From the NCBI GenBank assembly GCA_001632425.1, contig KV425571.1:87460-151459 (forward strand): a stretch of DNA of 64,000 nucleotides. The letters run 5' to 3'. Under the pieces are notes generated by a model. It ran no database searches, was not told the origin of the DNA, and saw nothing but the letters and a program-made list of their open reading frames with translations. Positions 23,810 through 33,577 of this stretch are shown here, piece by piece. Source of the stretch: Neolentinus lepideus HHB14362 ss-1. Lineage: Eukaryota > Basidiomycota > Agaricomycetes > Gloeophyllales > Gloeophyllaceae. The translations under genes were made by a program, and so were the position numbers. Position 1 is the stretch's first letter, and the number at the start of each line of letters is the position of its first letter.

Positions 23810-25773
23810 TCAGCGTGCATGTGATAAGATTGTGATGAAATGGCCTACGATTTTGTGCGAGCTGGACAGTTGAGGCTTCTGACTATATCTTTTGTTAAGG
23901 ATCTGTCTGTGCTCGCATGATTAACGCAGCGCTTTATACACGAGCGATCGTCTCACCTGACCGACCTCAGGAGCTGTGCGTAGCTTTGATTAGGGTTGCG
24001 TTCTTTAAGAAAGTCAATTCGCACCATCGACTTAGAAGTGGAAAATACACGGACTCAGCGATAACGTGAATGCCTGTGATCGCAGTGAGACACCTTCCCA
24101 GATAGATATAGGTGGCGATACATACATAGCTCATAGCACCCACAGCAATACCTCTCTCAGAAGTATCGGCGCTAGTCTGTGAATCTGTGCATCCACTAAA
24201 GGATATCTAGCGGGCATTCAACCGATCAGACATAGATTTACTGATACTACGAATAGTGTATAGTAACGTACGACATCTGCGGGCGAGGTCCGCTTCTTAC
24301 GAAACTTACGGGTCACTTGAGGAGTTGATTTAACCCTTCCATCTGAATGATACTGGCAGAAGAATAAGCTATCAACTTACGCCAAACTGGCAGGATCGTC
24401 TACTCACAAGGATCGGAAGGTCTGTATACGAATCAGTCCAATTGACTACCAATTGACTACCAATTGACTACACAGCCGTTGGAAAGCACGCACCTAAGAT
24501 GGAGCCGGAATGGCAGGACTGGTACGATAGAATATCAGTGGACGGAAGAATCGCTGCATCTTGACTTACATCGAATACAGCCTACAGAATACATGGTAAC
24601 GCATTGGCGTAAGTTCATTGGAATGGTTCGACAGACATAATACTTACGGTCAAGCGACAAGCTGGAGGCAGGGGCCTGACCTAGATCTCCCAATCAGCAT
24701 ATCAGCATATTTCAGAGGCTTAATCGACAACAAACCAATAATCTATACAAATCCTATTAAAGTCGTCTAGCCTAGCACTGCGCTTTCAGGTATATAGAAC
24801 CTACATCATCAAGAATAACCCCAGCCTGCTTGTAGTCCACTGGATATATATCTTGTGCCTGCGTAAGTTATCGGTAGACCAAGACATACGCAACTCTATA
24901 ACCTTCGTCAAGACCGTCAGGCTCATCGCCGTCGAGATCCTTGGTTTGTCCACCGTGGCCGGAGTCTACACGCTGTCATTGCTATCGTGTCAAAAGTGGA
25001 CATTCGATCACCGATTACACACAGTGTATGAATAAGGAATCGTGAGGCTGTGCATCCTTGACAAGCCAACGCATCGCAGCAATCATATTTTTCTTTGTCG
25101 GAATATCCCTTGGATCTCGGGCATCGTCACGAAGCAGGACCATATCCTGGCTGCGGAAGCCGTAGTGCTCTGTATCCGAAGTAGATATACGTTCATTCAG
25201 CATAAAAAAAGTCACTTACTCTGGAGGAATCGATGGACGTTTTCTGCGTCGTTGACACATCCGTGGAGTTCCGCCTGTTGACCCGTATAGTTTATACCGA
25301 TCTATCAACAAATTCAATAGAGCTCAGGCAGCAATCCCGGGGAGAATACTCACGCAAAGAGCTTTCTTTCGCCCAGTACAACGAGAATACTGGAAGTCCG
25401 GGTGTTGCAACGGCGGCAGCTGGTTCTGCTGTGAGTGTGAAGGATACTGCGCGTGTTGCGTGGGCGCAGGGTATTGAATGTTCTGAGCTTGAATGTACTG
25501 TGGTTGCGAGTGACTGTGGCGATGCGAATGCGATGCCGGATGCTCCTGGGACTGCACGGGCGGTCGACTATGACTGTGGGTATGACTGGAACGATGATGG
25601 CCATGCGATGAAGAGTGTCGCCTCTGTCTATCTTCATGACGACTGCTACTGCCTTGGACGTATATGACATGGGCGCCTGCTGGAACTTGCACCGTTTGGC
25701 CATCAGCGTATACGAGCTGGGCCTGAGCATTGACAGGCGCAGGATTTACGATGGATTGCTCCGGCAAAGGCAT
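23810..25773 (-). CDS. Type I metacaspase, copy A
   Basis: A caspase-fold cysteine protease that cleaves after Arg/Lys; in fungi it is linked to stress response, protein quality control and regulated death. The ATG at 25773 starts a His/Gln/Ser-rich prodomain ending [17 protein letters not shown]. Spliced p20 exons follow: [40 protein letters not shown], then a split Tyr codon giving [19 protein letters not shown] (catalytic His), and DSCHSGSIL (catalytic Cys near 24515). The p10 part has [15 protein letters not shown] with GAMSY, and the C-terminus includes [14 protein letters not shown] and [10 protein letters not shown], stop at 23810. At least eight short introns. Between [12 protein letters not shown] and [11 protein letters not shown] the usual conserved helix residues are not evident, and the exon after DSCHSG looks degenerate, so activity is uncertain. 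It is divergent from the pseudokinase gene. Confidence 0.85.
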
Positions 25774-27294
25774 TTGAACTGCATCACGATGAGGCCTACC
25801 TAGACTGTCAACGGTGGCCTGTAATGCTTAGTGAACCAGGGCCTACGAGGGTTGGTGCCTGGGTCGGGAGCTCGAAGGTGAGTGGTATGTTGCAAGTCAT
25901 TAGAGCTCACCAAACGGAGCGACGAGGTCTCGATGCATGGGCCCCAAGCTCAGACTTAGGGAAAGCTGGCCAGTTCATTGCAGCGCGTCACTGTGAAGCA
26001 GGGGCAGTTGCCAGTGGATAGGGGGCGATACAGCACAGGGTTCCCAGGAACAGTATTTGGGTCGCAGCCTTATATATTCTCAACGCTCACCAATAGACGC
26101 CCTGTTCCTAGTCCCAAACTACGGCAGTTCGTACTTCGAAAGAGGAGCACTCTTTCAGAGCTGGGGATGTCACGTGACATCACCGGGAAGCGCCCTGAAA
26201 ATGGCACGTGACACCACGCGCCGGTCTGTATACTGCATTGTACTCTGGGACGTCTGACCTAGACTTGGTACGCGTCTCCTAAAAAAGACTTAGTAGGCGA
26301 GCAACTGTCTTTAATGGAGACTTGTACCGGTTTACTTTACGTGCATTAGAAGCCTCCCTTGACTCCGTTCATCGTCCGGAAAAAGCATAAGCAGCACATG
26401 TCTCTGTCTCAAAGAGGAGGTCAGTGACCGACACAATGGGTGGCTGATGCCGCATGTCGGCAGACTCCTCCAGAGCCTCCTGCATCTGCACCTTTGCAGC
26501 TACAAGTAGGGTGTAGAAAAGCACTGATTTTCCTATTCTTCAGATACCGATGAATGAAACATCATCTACCTTTTCGACTGCACGAAAAAGTGTAACTTGA
26601 AAATCTCGCAGACTCAAATTGAAGATTAGACTGATACCACTGATCCGAGCCAATTTTCGGTGTCGCAAGTGGATTATCAGACATTATAGGTTAGATAGAT
26701 ACATCAATTAAGCTACATTACAGTATTCTAAAGTATAGGACAGACGAGGAGGATAAAGCAATGCAATGAAGTTGTGCAAAGGAGCCAGCCGGTGTGTGCC
26801 GGTGCGACCGCCACAATAATATGCACGTGGTACCATTGCGTCGGCGCGTGCCCCCCTGAATCAGGTAACTGTCGCTTCCTAAACGGGCGGAAGGGAGGAC
26901 TCCCTAGCGTGCATCGGAAATATGCACTAGCCTACGTCTGACCTGCATGTTGAGACAGAGCTTAAGCGCAGATGTACAACATATACGTCTTGACCCGAAC
27001 TCCAGTGTCTGTACACCGCTTACCTTTGGCTGTGCTTACAGCCTTCGACTTCCCGCATGTGGGTCTCTAGATCTGTCTCATAATCAGCGCTAATGCAAAT
27101 CTGTCCGCGATCTGATCACATAGCCTAGTAAAACTTTCCTCACTCTGGAATGAATGATGGATCTCGATTGCTTTGATATATGCAGTGCTTGTTCCAGCCA
27201 CAGGTGTGCATTTTGCGATATAAAGCGACAGCGGGGATGCTTGTAATGTCCTTTTGGCGTCAACGCTTTACACATCCAGTGGTATATATCACTT
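25774..27294. other. Divergent promoter region of metacaspase A and pseudokinase A
   Basis: About 1.5 kb between two divergent starts with no supported gene. It includes the 684-base insertion that copy B lacks. A TATATATC-like stretch lies just before the pseudokinase ATG. Confidence 0.5.
26261..26944. mobile_element. Copy-A-only insertion flanked by an 11-bp direct repeat
   Basis: Copy A has ACGTCTGACCT at 26250-26260 and again at 26934-26944. Copy B has a single related site (ACGTCTGGCCT near 47960) and no sequence in between. This is the pattern of an insertion with an 11-base target-site duplication. No inverted repeats, coding frame or poly-A tail are clear, so the class of element is unknown. 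A deletion in copy B between short repeats is the alternative. Confidence 0.6.
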
Positions 27295-28489
27295 ATGGTA
27301 CAATTGCTTTACCTGAATGTGAGTCTGAGCCCACCATTCCAAACAAGCTTCTCTGAACGCTACCCTAGCCTGAACGTAGACGGAGGAGTCTCCTGTCTAT
27401 AGCCTCCTGCGAAGAGGATGGAAGCGCATTTGGATATGAAAATACTCCTATATCCTCCAAGCTCGAATCAGATAGCTATTTAGCTCGCTACAAAAATCAG
27501 ACTGTCATCGTTAGGTTCTGGCGAATGCGTCGCGACGATTACCGAAGCACCCAGTCGGTCAAAGTACGAACTTGCCCCATACTTCTGACGTAGCTGACGT
27601 ATACTTTCGTACAGATGCTTCACCGAGAATCAGAAGAATGGAAACAACTGTGTCATCCCAATCTAGCCGAATTTATTGGGGTAGCAGAAACCGCCTGTTT
27701 CATGCCCGGGATCATCACTCGATTCTATAAGAACAGAAATATCTTGCACTACATGGCAACAAACCGCGATGTAGATGTGCTACGTCTTGTGAGTATATAG
27801 CAGATAGAAATTTGAACGAAATACCTACGCTTTTCTTAGCTTCACGGTGTGGCATGTGCTCTCAGTTACTTACACAGCCGTGTAAAGCCAGCAGTCCACG
27901 GCAATGTCAGAGCAGTAGGTGTCTTTGTTTCATCGCACTCCCTCTTCATTCAAATTCCATCTTTAGTCCAATATCCTCATCAGCGACTCCGGCGAAGCCG
28001 TTCTCAGCGACTATGGGATGTCTCGTGTTGCCGACTTTGCAGTCCACTTTGCTCGACCCTCTGCGAATATATTTGAGGATGCCAGATGGCAGGCACCTGA
28101 GATCTTCAGCGGTTCTATTGAGAATGACGAACGATGGGGAGCGACGCCAGCGACAGATACGTACAGCTTCGGGATGACATGTCTAGAGGTGTGATCCATC
28201 TTTCAGTGTCCGATTTGGTCTCCGTTCACGGTTTATCTAGGTTTGTACTGGAGAAGTGCCTTTTCCCAGCCGAAGATTTTTCGCGCAGGATCTGATTGAA
28301 GTTTCGAGAGGAGCCCGGCCAGAAAGACCGGAAGTGGAGAAGTATCCGCTCGTGAACGAAGATATGTGGGACATGATGCAGTCCTGCTGGCAGCAAAAGC
28401 CTGAGAGCCGACCTTCTATGGCTGTTGTCGAACAATGGATAAACCTCAGTTGTATAGTGCGGGATATAGGAACCTTCTCTCCGAGTTGA
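27295..28489 (+). CDS. Tyrosine-kinase-like pseudokinase, copy A
   Basis: A TKL-type kinase fold of about 290 residues in at least five exons. Exon 1 is 24 bases (27295-27318, MVQLLYLN). A 50-base intron (27319-27368) leads in frame into the N-lobe (SDSYLARYKNQTVIVRFWR). Further exons give LHRESEEWKQLCHPNLAEF, ACALSYLHS, AVHGNVR joined to SNILISDSGEAVLSDYGMS, RWQAPEIF, DTYSFGMTCLE and ending near SCWQQKPESRPSM. Compared with active kinases, the VAIK lysine is Arg (VRFW), HRD is HGN and DFG is DYG, and no Gly-rich loop is visible, so phosphotransfer is unlikely. The fold signature (C-helix Glu, APE, W..RP) is kept. A signalling or scaffold role is inferred. The same substitutions occur in copy B. 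Confidence 0.8.
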
Positions 28490-29167
28490 TTTTCTCGGTG
28501 TGTTACGTTGGTTGATCTGTCTTGTGTTGACGCATGCTAACACCTGATCTGCAGGGGTGCGATGCAAAAAGATGTGGCGTCTCGTCACAGAAACCGGATT
28601 CGAGTATAAGTCTGCGTTCTCCCTGCTCCCCATCTTTTCCCTCGGTCGTTCTTGTCTGCGGCTGAGGTGAGTCCGTTGTATCTGCCCGTAGTTTATACCA
28701 TATACATTAATATGTACCTCGTACTCGACAGTATTATATAAAGCCGTTGTTGTACACAGCCGAGTGCTCGATTGTGCAGCTTCATTATGATGTATTGACG
28801 ATCCCGCCTCTTTTACTTTGTCGTAACGGATTTTTTGTTAATTTATCTCATCAATTATTTAGCATAGTGCATCTGTCTTACTGGAGCTGTCGTGCATGAC
28901 TAGCTGTCTGGACTGTATTGTCAACATAGCTGCTGAGAAGTAAATTTTGTAAGATAGTGCCATGCGTGGCGTGCATATACCGAGAACCTCCTTGTGGTTC
29001 CTTTGAGTCGCCACGCGCACAGCAATTGCAGTCCGCATTCGCCACTTCGTGGGCGTCCGGGCCGGGGGCACTTAAGAGCGCGGGAAATGTGGCCACACAC
29101 AAACTTATCCTTCTTTGCCTGCCACAACATCCTCCTGATCTCCCATCTGTCAACAATACTCTCTACA
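28490..29167. other. Intergenic stretch between pseudokinase A and orphan gene A
   Basis: About 680 bases without a supported gene; matches copy B at 49482-50171. It contains the promoter of the orphan gene. Confidence 0.45.
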
Positions 29168-30379
29168 ATGTTCTCAAACGCATATTCGTACTTCTATCCT
29201 TATGTCTTTGACGACTCCAACCGGTGCATGTCAAATGCCGTCACGTACGAGCACGGCGGAGAAGGCCACAGTACCACGTCGAACGAACCCTGGAACTTCT
29301 GTTCATCTCAGGTACGATTCAATTCGACACAACCTCCTATATAGAAGCTAATATACAGTCCCAAGCAGTTCTTCGCATCCTCTAGGCGACTCATGCAGCG
29401 ACACATAGACGTGCCACAACACTCGCCACCATGCACGACACGTCCACCGCCCCTGCACGCACCCTACATCGCTCAGCCCAAGCCACGGCACGCAAACCCA
29501 GACTGGCTCACCGAAAATCTCGAGTCCAGAGCCGGCATTTCCGCCTACGACGTCGACCTGGGCGACTGGCCCAACTATCCGTGCCACACCGAGTGCCACA
29601 GGCGGAGATGTTTCCTCGGCACGACAGAGGCATCCGCACACAGTCCGACAGTACATTCTTCGGAGCCAGAGCTGCCTTGGTTATGCGACGTTAGTCCTTC
29701 AGCCGCGACTCTTCCCGAACCATCGTTTGGCCACATAGCAAACAAGGCATATGGGCACCTCCCAGCAGAGCTCATGAACGAGCTCGGCTTACTAGAACTG
29801 CGCGACGCACACAGCTCGCCCGACACCGTGTCACCAGAGTCAGACACGAACACCACCACCTCGCCCGATCCGCGCCACACCCAGCTACTGGACATGGTGC
29901 TCCGTGAGATCGCGCAGCAGCAGCAATCGAGCTCAAAGACTGGCTACTGTGACGACGCGATGGGACGTCATTCAAGGATCCCCGACATCTCTCATTGGAA
30001 CCTGGAGCAGCTCTGCTGTGAACCAAAAGTTACGGCGCAGGAAGCGCAGCTAGCAGAAGAGCTTCTGGACATCGTCAACAGTTTACCAAGTCCAAAGCTG
30101 CCTTATGGACACGTGTTCTACCCTGGACCAACAGTCACCGTTGACGAAGCACAAGAGGCAGACGACCTGTTGAGCCAGCTCAACGGTGAAGAAGGAGACG
30201 CCAGGCAGTCGACGGGGATATTCCGACGAGAGACACGATTCGATGCTATCTCAAGGCCGTGGTACGTCGGGAGAGAAAGAGAACTCGCCGGGGACGACGG
30301 GCGCAGACAAAAGGAGGTGCTATTGGGTATACTCAACTCCGAAGGGCATCGACGCGCTGGCAGTCTGTGGGGACCATGA
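29168..30379 (+). CDS. Orphan gene, copy A
   Basis: Not recognised. An N-terminal piece starts at the ATG at 29168 (MFSNAYSYFYPYVFDDS) and runs to TAG at 29342-29344. The main body, rich in Pro, His, Thr, Glu and Asp, follows in the same frame (LMQRHIDVPQHSPPC) and ends at 30379. The stretch 29312-29344 has the form GTACGA...TATATAG, so it may be a 33-base intron, which would remove the only stop. Alternatively the main ORF starts at Met 29393. The same arrangement exists in copy B. Differences between the copies in the first exon are insertions or deletions in multiples of three, which argues that it is coding. Repeated acidic helices (VTAQEAQLAEELL, TVDEAQEADDLL) are present. No signal peptide or membrane segment. 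Confidence 0.65.
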
Positions 30380-30639
30380 TGCGGTCACCGTCGCGATGCC
30401 AGTTCTTTACGCTTTTCCTTGTTGTAAATCATTTGAATTTATCTGCTAGTGGTGTGGAAAGCATCAATATCGTTGCGAGTGACTCTGAAAAGGCACAAAC
30501 AGTGCCACCTGTATCCCAGTTTCCGGAGTCGCGCTAGTCAACTGAGTCGCACATCGTGGAGTGAGTGAGAAAGAACAGACGACCCACCCTCCCAGATAAA
30601 CCCAAGAACCGCACCGCAAGTTCCTGTGCCCATACCAGT

Positions 30640-31150
30640 ACTAACGATGTCAGTCCCCCCGCCGCGACTCTTCCTGAACCACATGGCAAACAAGGGGTAT
30701 GCACTGCGCGCCCGCCAGACACCGTGTCGTCACCCGCCCGATCCGGCCACACATGGGCAGCAATCGCGCTCGAAGACAGCCTACCGCGACGACGCGTTCA
30801 AGGATCCGCTGGACCTATCGACCCAGAGCGACGGCTCGGCTGTGAACCAAGAGTTACGGCGCAGGAAGCACAGCTAGCAGAAGCGCTTTTGGACATTGTA
30901 AACAGTTTTAACAGTTTACAAAGTACAAAGCTGCCTTGTGGACACGCGTGCCACCCTGGAACAACAGTCACCGTTGACGAAGCACGAGATAGACCGCCTA
31001 CTGAGCCACATCGACAGTGAAAGAGGAGACGCCAGGCAGTCGACGGGAACATTCCGACGGGAGACAATATGTTATCTCAGGGCCAGGGTACGCCGGGAGA
31101 GAAAGAGAACTCGCCACGGACGAAGAGCGCAGACGAAGAGGTGTCTTTAA
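30640..31150 (+). pseudogene. Decayed third copy of the orphan gene
   Basis: The stretch resembles parts of the orphan gene just upstream: PPAATLPEP, then after a deletion EPRVTAQEAQLAEALLDIVN, then HPGTTVTVDEA, and GDARQSTGTFRRET in another frame. The middle third of the gene is missing and the frame shifts near 31000, so no full product is possible. It lies in tandem, right after copy A, and seems closer in places to copy B. Confidence 0.75.
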
Positions 31151-31190
31151 TTAGCAATCCTATACAACATGTACCTGTCAGACAGGAACG

Positions 31191-32037
31191 TCAGAGGCCT
31201 TTGGAGTAGCCGCCTTTCTCGTAGAAGGCTTCGACTCTCGTGACAATATGCTCCAAGCTGGAAAGCCACTTATTCAGCTCTTCGTTCAGTTTGTCCTCGG
31301 GCATCGACGCGCCGCCAGCGGGATCCGCTGCCAACTTGTTGTAGAAGTCGACGCGATGCGGACATGCGTTCATCGCAACCTGTAGTCCGTATCAATGTAC
31401 ATGAGATAATCCGCGATCAAATATACTGTCGGTGGACACTGAACTTACAGAGAATACGCCCTGGACTATAAAGTTGTGGTACTTCTTAAGCGTGACGTCG
31501 TATCCTCTCCTGAAAGCAGTAGAGAGATCTTCGCTCTTGTTATTCTGCGCGTTCTGGAGACCTTTGCAGGTGAAAGAGAGCCCGCGAAGCAGCCACATCA
31601 GACCTTCCGTGGCGGTACGCTTCTTCTCGCCTTTCTCGTTCTCGATTAGCTACTCGAGTGTCGCAGATTGTGCAGGGGCTGAGTTATACCTTCCACGGAC
31701 TTTCTGGGTTGATTATCAGTTTAGAAGGAGCAAAAGAGGTGAGATGCGGGCGGGGACCTTACTTCAATGTTGCCCCGCAGGTCAGACTGGACGACAGAGA
31801 AAGCGGCGGACCCAAGGAGATCTACATGAAGAGCAGTTATTTGTATATTTCCCCTTCATAGAAACGTTCCACGTACCAAACAGACGAGCCAAACCCTCTG
31901 ACGCCTCAAGGAAAGCCAGTGTATCGACGCCAGCGTCAGTTATAGGTACATCTGCGAATGACTGCAGACCTTAAACTTGTTGTTCTAACGATGCATATAT
32001 CCAAACCCAATTTCACAGATTCAAGGAAGGGAGCCAT
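31191..32037 (-). CDS. Glycolipid transfer protein (GLTP fold)
   Basis: GLTP proteins move glycosphingolipids between membranes in the cytosol. The likely start is the ATG at 32037 (MAPFLESVK). After an intron the conserved beginning follows (SFADVPITDAGVDTLAFLE, then ASEGLARLF), then short exons with SAFSVVQSDLRGNIE and LIINPESPW, matching the D..N..K core of the sugar headgroup site. Further on come GLMWLLRGLSFTCKGLQN, LKKYHNFIVQGVFS (His of the headgroup-contact region) and AMNACPHRVDFYNKLA, ending GGYSKGL at 31191. Length of about 200 residues fits. The promoter lies in the remnant of a thioesterase gene at 32085-32175, so upstream sequence was probably changed by rearrangement. Confidence 0.85.
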
Positions 32038-32084
32038 TCCACTTTCCGCCACCGCAGTAGACGTTGAAGAGGGTACGACAGACG

Positions 32085-32175
32085 GATCTGAGAGGTGGCC
32101 TGGATGAAAGGGTGAAGGAGCAGAGCGAAGGGTGAGGAGAGAGGGTGGGTAGAACGAGCCGAGGAGGTAGGCTGA
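32085..32175 (-). pseudogene. Thioesterase gene fragment, left part
   Basis: Matches 53636-53731, inside the first exon of the intact thioesterase gene (SAYLLGSFYPPSLLT against SAYVLGSLYPPTLIT). Homology stops near 32085, where the GLTP promoter begins. The right side is cut by the transposon at 32176, and the fragment resumes at 36317. Confidence 0.8.
32172..32175. repeat. Target-site duplication CTGA, left
   Basis: CTGA immediately before the left inverted repeat; the same four bases follow the right inverted repeat at 36317-36320. The intact paralog has one such site (GGCGGACGTG near 53727) with no insertion. Confidence 0.75.
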
Positions 32176-32189
32176 CACTGCGGGAAGTA

Positions 32190-32440
32190 AAGTCACTTGG
32201 GTCGAGTGCTTTGGGCACTTGTCACTTCGAAGAAGTGCCTAAGGCACTGAACTAGACGGCACGTGTATTAAGTGCCTTCTGAAAAAATGTCCAAGGCACT
32301 ACTATCGAGTGTATTTTCTGTCCCACCGGCGGCCCACCGTAACAAGTGTCTTGGGCACTTTCCGAAACAGTGCCTTGGACAATGTTTATTGGGCACTTCT
32401 TTTGAGTGGCCAGGACACTTTTATTCAGTGAAATATACAA
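32190..32440. repeat. Left subterminal palindromic repeats
   Basis: About six variants of a 16-base imperfect palindrome, consensus AGTGCCTTGGGCACTT, lie within 250 bases of the left end. The same motif clusters at the right end. Subterminal arrays like this are transposase-binding sites in CACTA-type elements; that role here is inference. Confidence 0.7.
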
Positions 32441-32544
32441 TAATAGTAATACATAGTTGTGATGAGCAATCAGTATCCGCAGCGCCCTTGCAAGGGAATT
32501 TTGACTGAAGAGAGAGACTCGAACTGTGAAAGGTTGACACAAGT

Positions 32545-32613
32545 CAGTACTGGCTCGAGCCCTTCATCGGCTCCCTGCTCGGCGCCGGTATCCACACCAT
32601 CCTCAAACCATGA
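32545..32613 (+). pseudogene. Inverted C-terminal exon of the aquaporin
   Basis: Reads QYWLEPFIGSLLGAGIHTI followed shortly by TGA at 32611-32613, which is the usual last exon of a fungal aquaporin. It lies on the opposite strand from the rest of the gene (32700-33577), so an inversion has split the gene. Confidence 0.75.
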
Positions 32614-32699
32614 GCACACACCCGCGTCAGGGTCGTGATCTCACTCAACACTGATTCCTGCGCTGTACTATCTCGTGCTCAGATCACTGGGCGGTCACG

Positions 32700-33577
32700 T
32701 CAGTTAGCGAAAGGGATCAGATGGGAGGGGGCGTTGCTCATGATCCATTGGTCTTGGTCTGTGTATGAGAAACCTATGACAGCGGCGGGGCCAAAGGAGC
32801 GTGCGGTGTTGGCTGGTTCCTGCTACGATTAATAGATGGCAAAGCTGTTAGAAGTCAGATTCAGTAAAGAGTTGAACTCAACTAGTGAACACGATCCTTA
32901 CAGAAGGCCGGTGAACAAGGTAAGGTCAATGCCAATCTGGAAGAAACATCAGGTTAGATGTGAGTATATCTCATATCTGCTTACAGGTGCAAACGGTGTA
33001 ACTTGGTACTTAGCGGCCAGCATGAGCACGGCGAGTACCAGCCCCGACGTGATGAACTCCTCAATGAAGATGCACTGAGCCTTGTTCACGCCCGTCTGCA
33101 GACACGTGCTGGCACACGTAGAAAGAACATCAGTGCATCACGACTCTCAGCATCAGCGAGTACCCACGTCGCGGACAGCGGGCCAGGAGTCAACACCAGC
33201 ACCAACACCGAGACCGCAATCGCGCCCGCCAACTACGCAATGCAGTACGGCGCGAAGCGTACCGGGGAGATCACGCCGACAAGCAGCAGCGTGAGGCTCA
33301 CGTTGGGGCTGAACAGGCTGCCTGTGACACGGTAGAAGAGCCACACGATGATGATTAGGCTGAATTCGATGCACAGGGCAATGTGCAGTACATGTTCAAC
33401 GTTCGAGGAGGTGTCTCCCATGAGGGCCTGGATGCCGCAAAACCCGAGGAGGAAGAAAGTGGTCCCAATGAACTCGATGAAGGCGGCAGAGCAATTTTCA
33501 TGGATGACAGATGGTGGTGAGCAGGAGGAAGGGCGACATTGCAGATAAGCGGAGGGTGGTTGGGACTTGGTACTCAA
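32700..33577 (-). pseudogene. Aquaporin (MIP family) carried in the transposon, rearranged
   Basis: Aquaporins are six-helix membrane channels for water or small solutes. The minus strand shows helix 1 (AAFIEFIGTTFFLLGFCG), then CIEFSLIIIVWLFY, the first half-helix as LFSPNVSLTLLLVG (the usual NPA triplet is altered to SPN), AIAVSVLVLVLTPGPLS-like sequence, FIEEFITSGLVLAVLMLAA, GIDLTLFTGL, and the second half-helix NTARSFGPAAVIGFSY (NPA altered to NTA), stopping at DQWI near 32745. The following exon is on the plus strand at 32545-32613. In-frame stops occur between segments, partly explained by introns. With the inversion, no full-length product can be made. Confidence 0.75.

Larger units (their letters stand above)
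23601..30516 (+). repeat. Segmental duplication, copy A
   Basis: This segment matches 45308-51529 in the same orientation: metacaspase, pseudokinase and orphan gene in the same order and strands. Matching stops at GTGCCACCTGTAT on the right. Copy A is longer partly because of a 684-base insertion at 26261-26944. Identity by eye is roughly 85-93% over most of the block and about 99% over the pseudokinase body. Confidence 0.9.
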
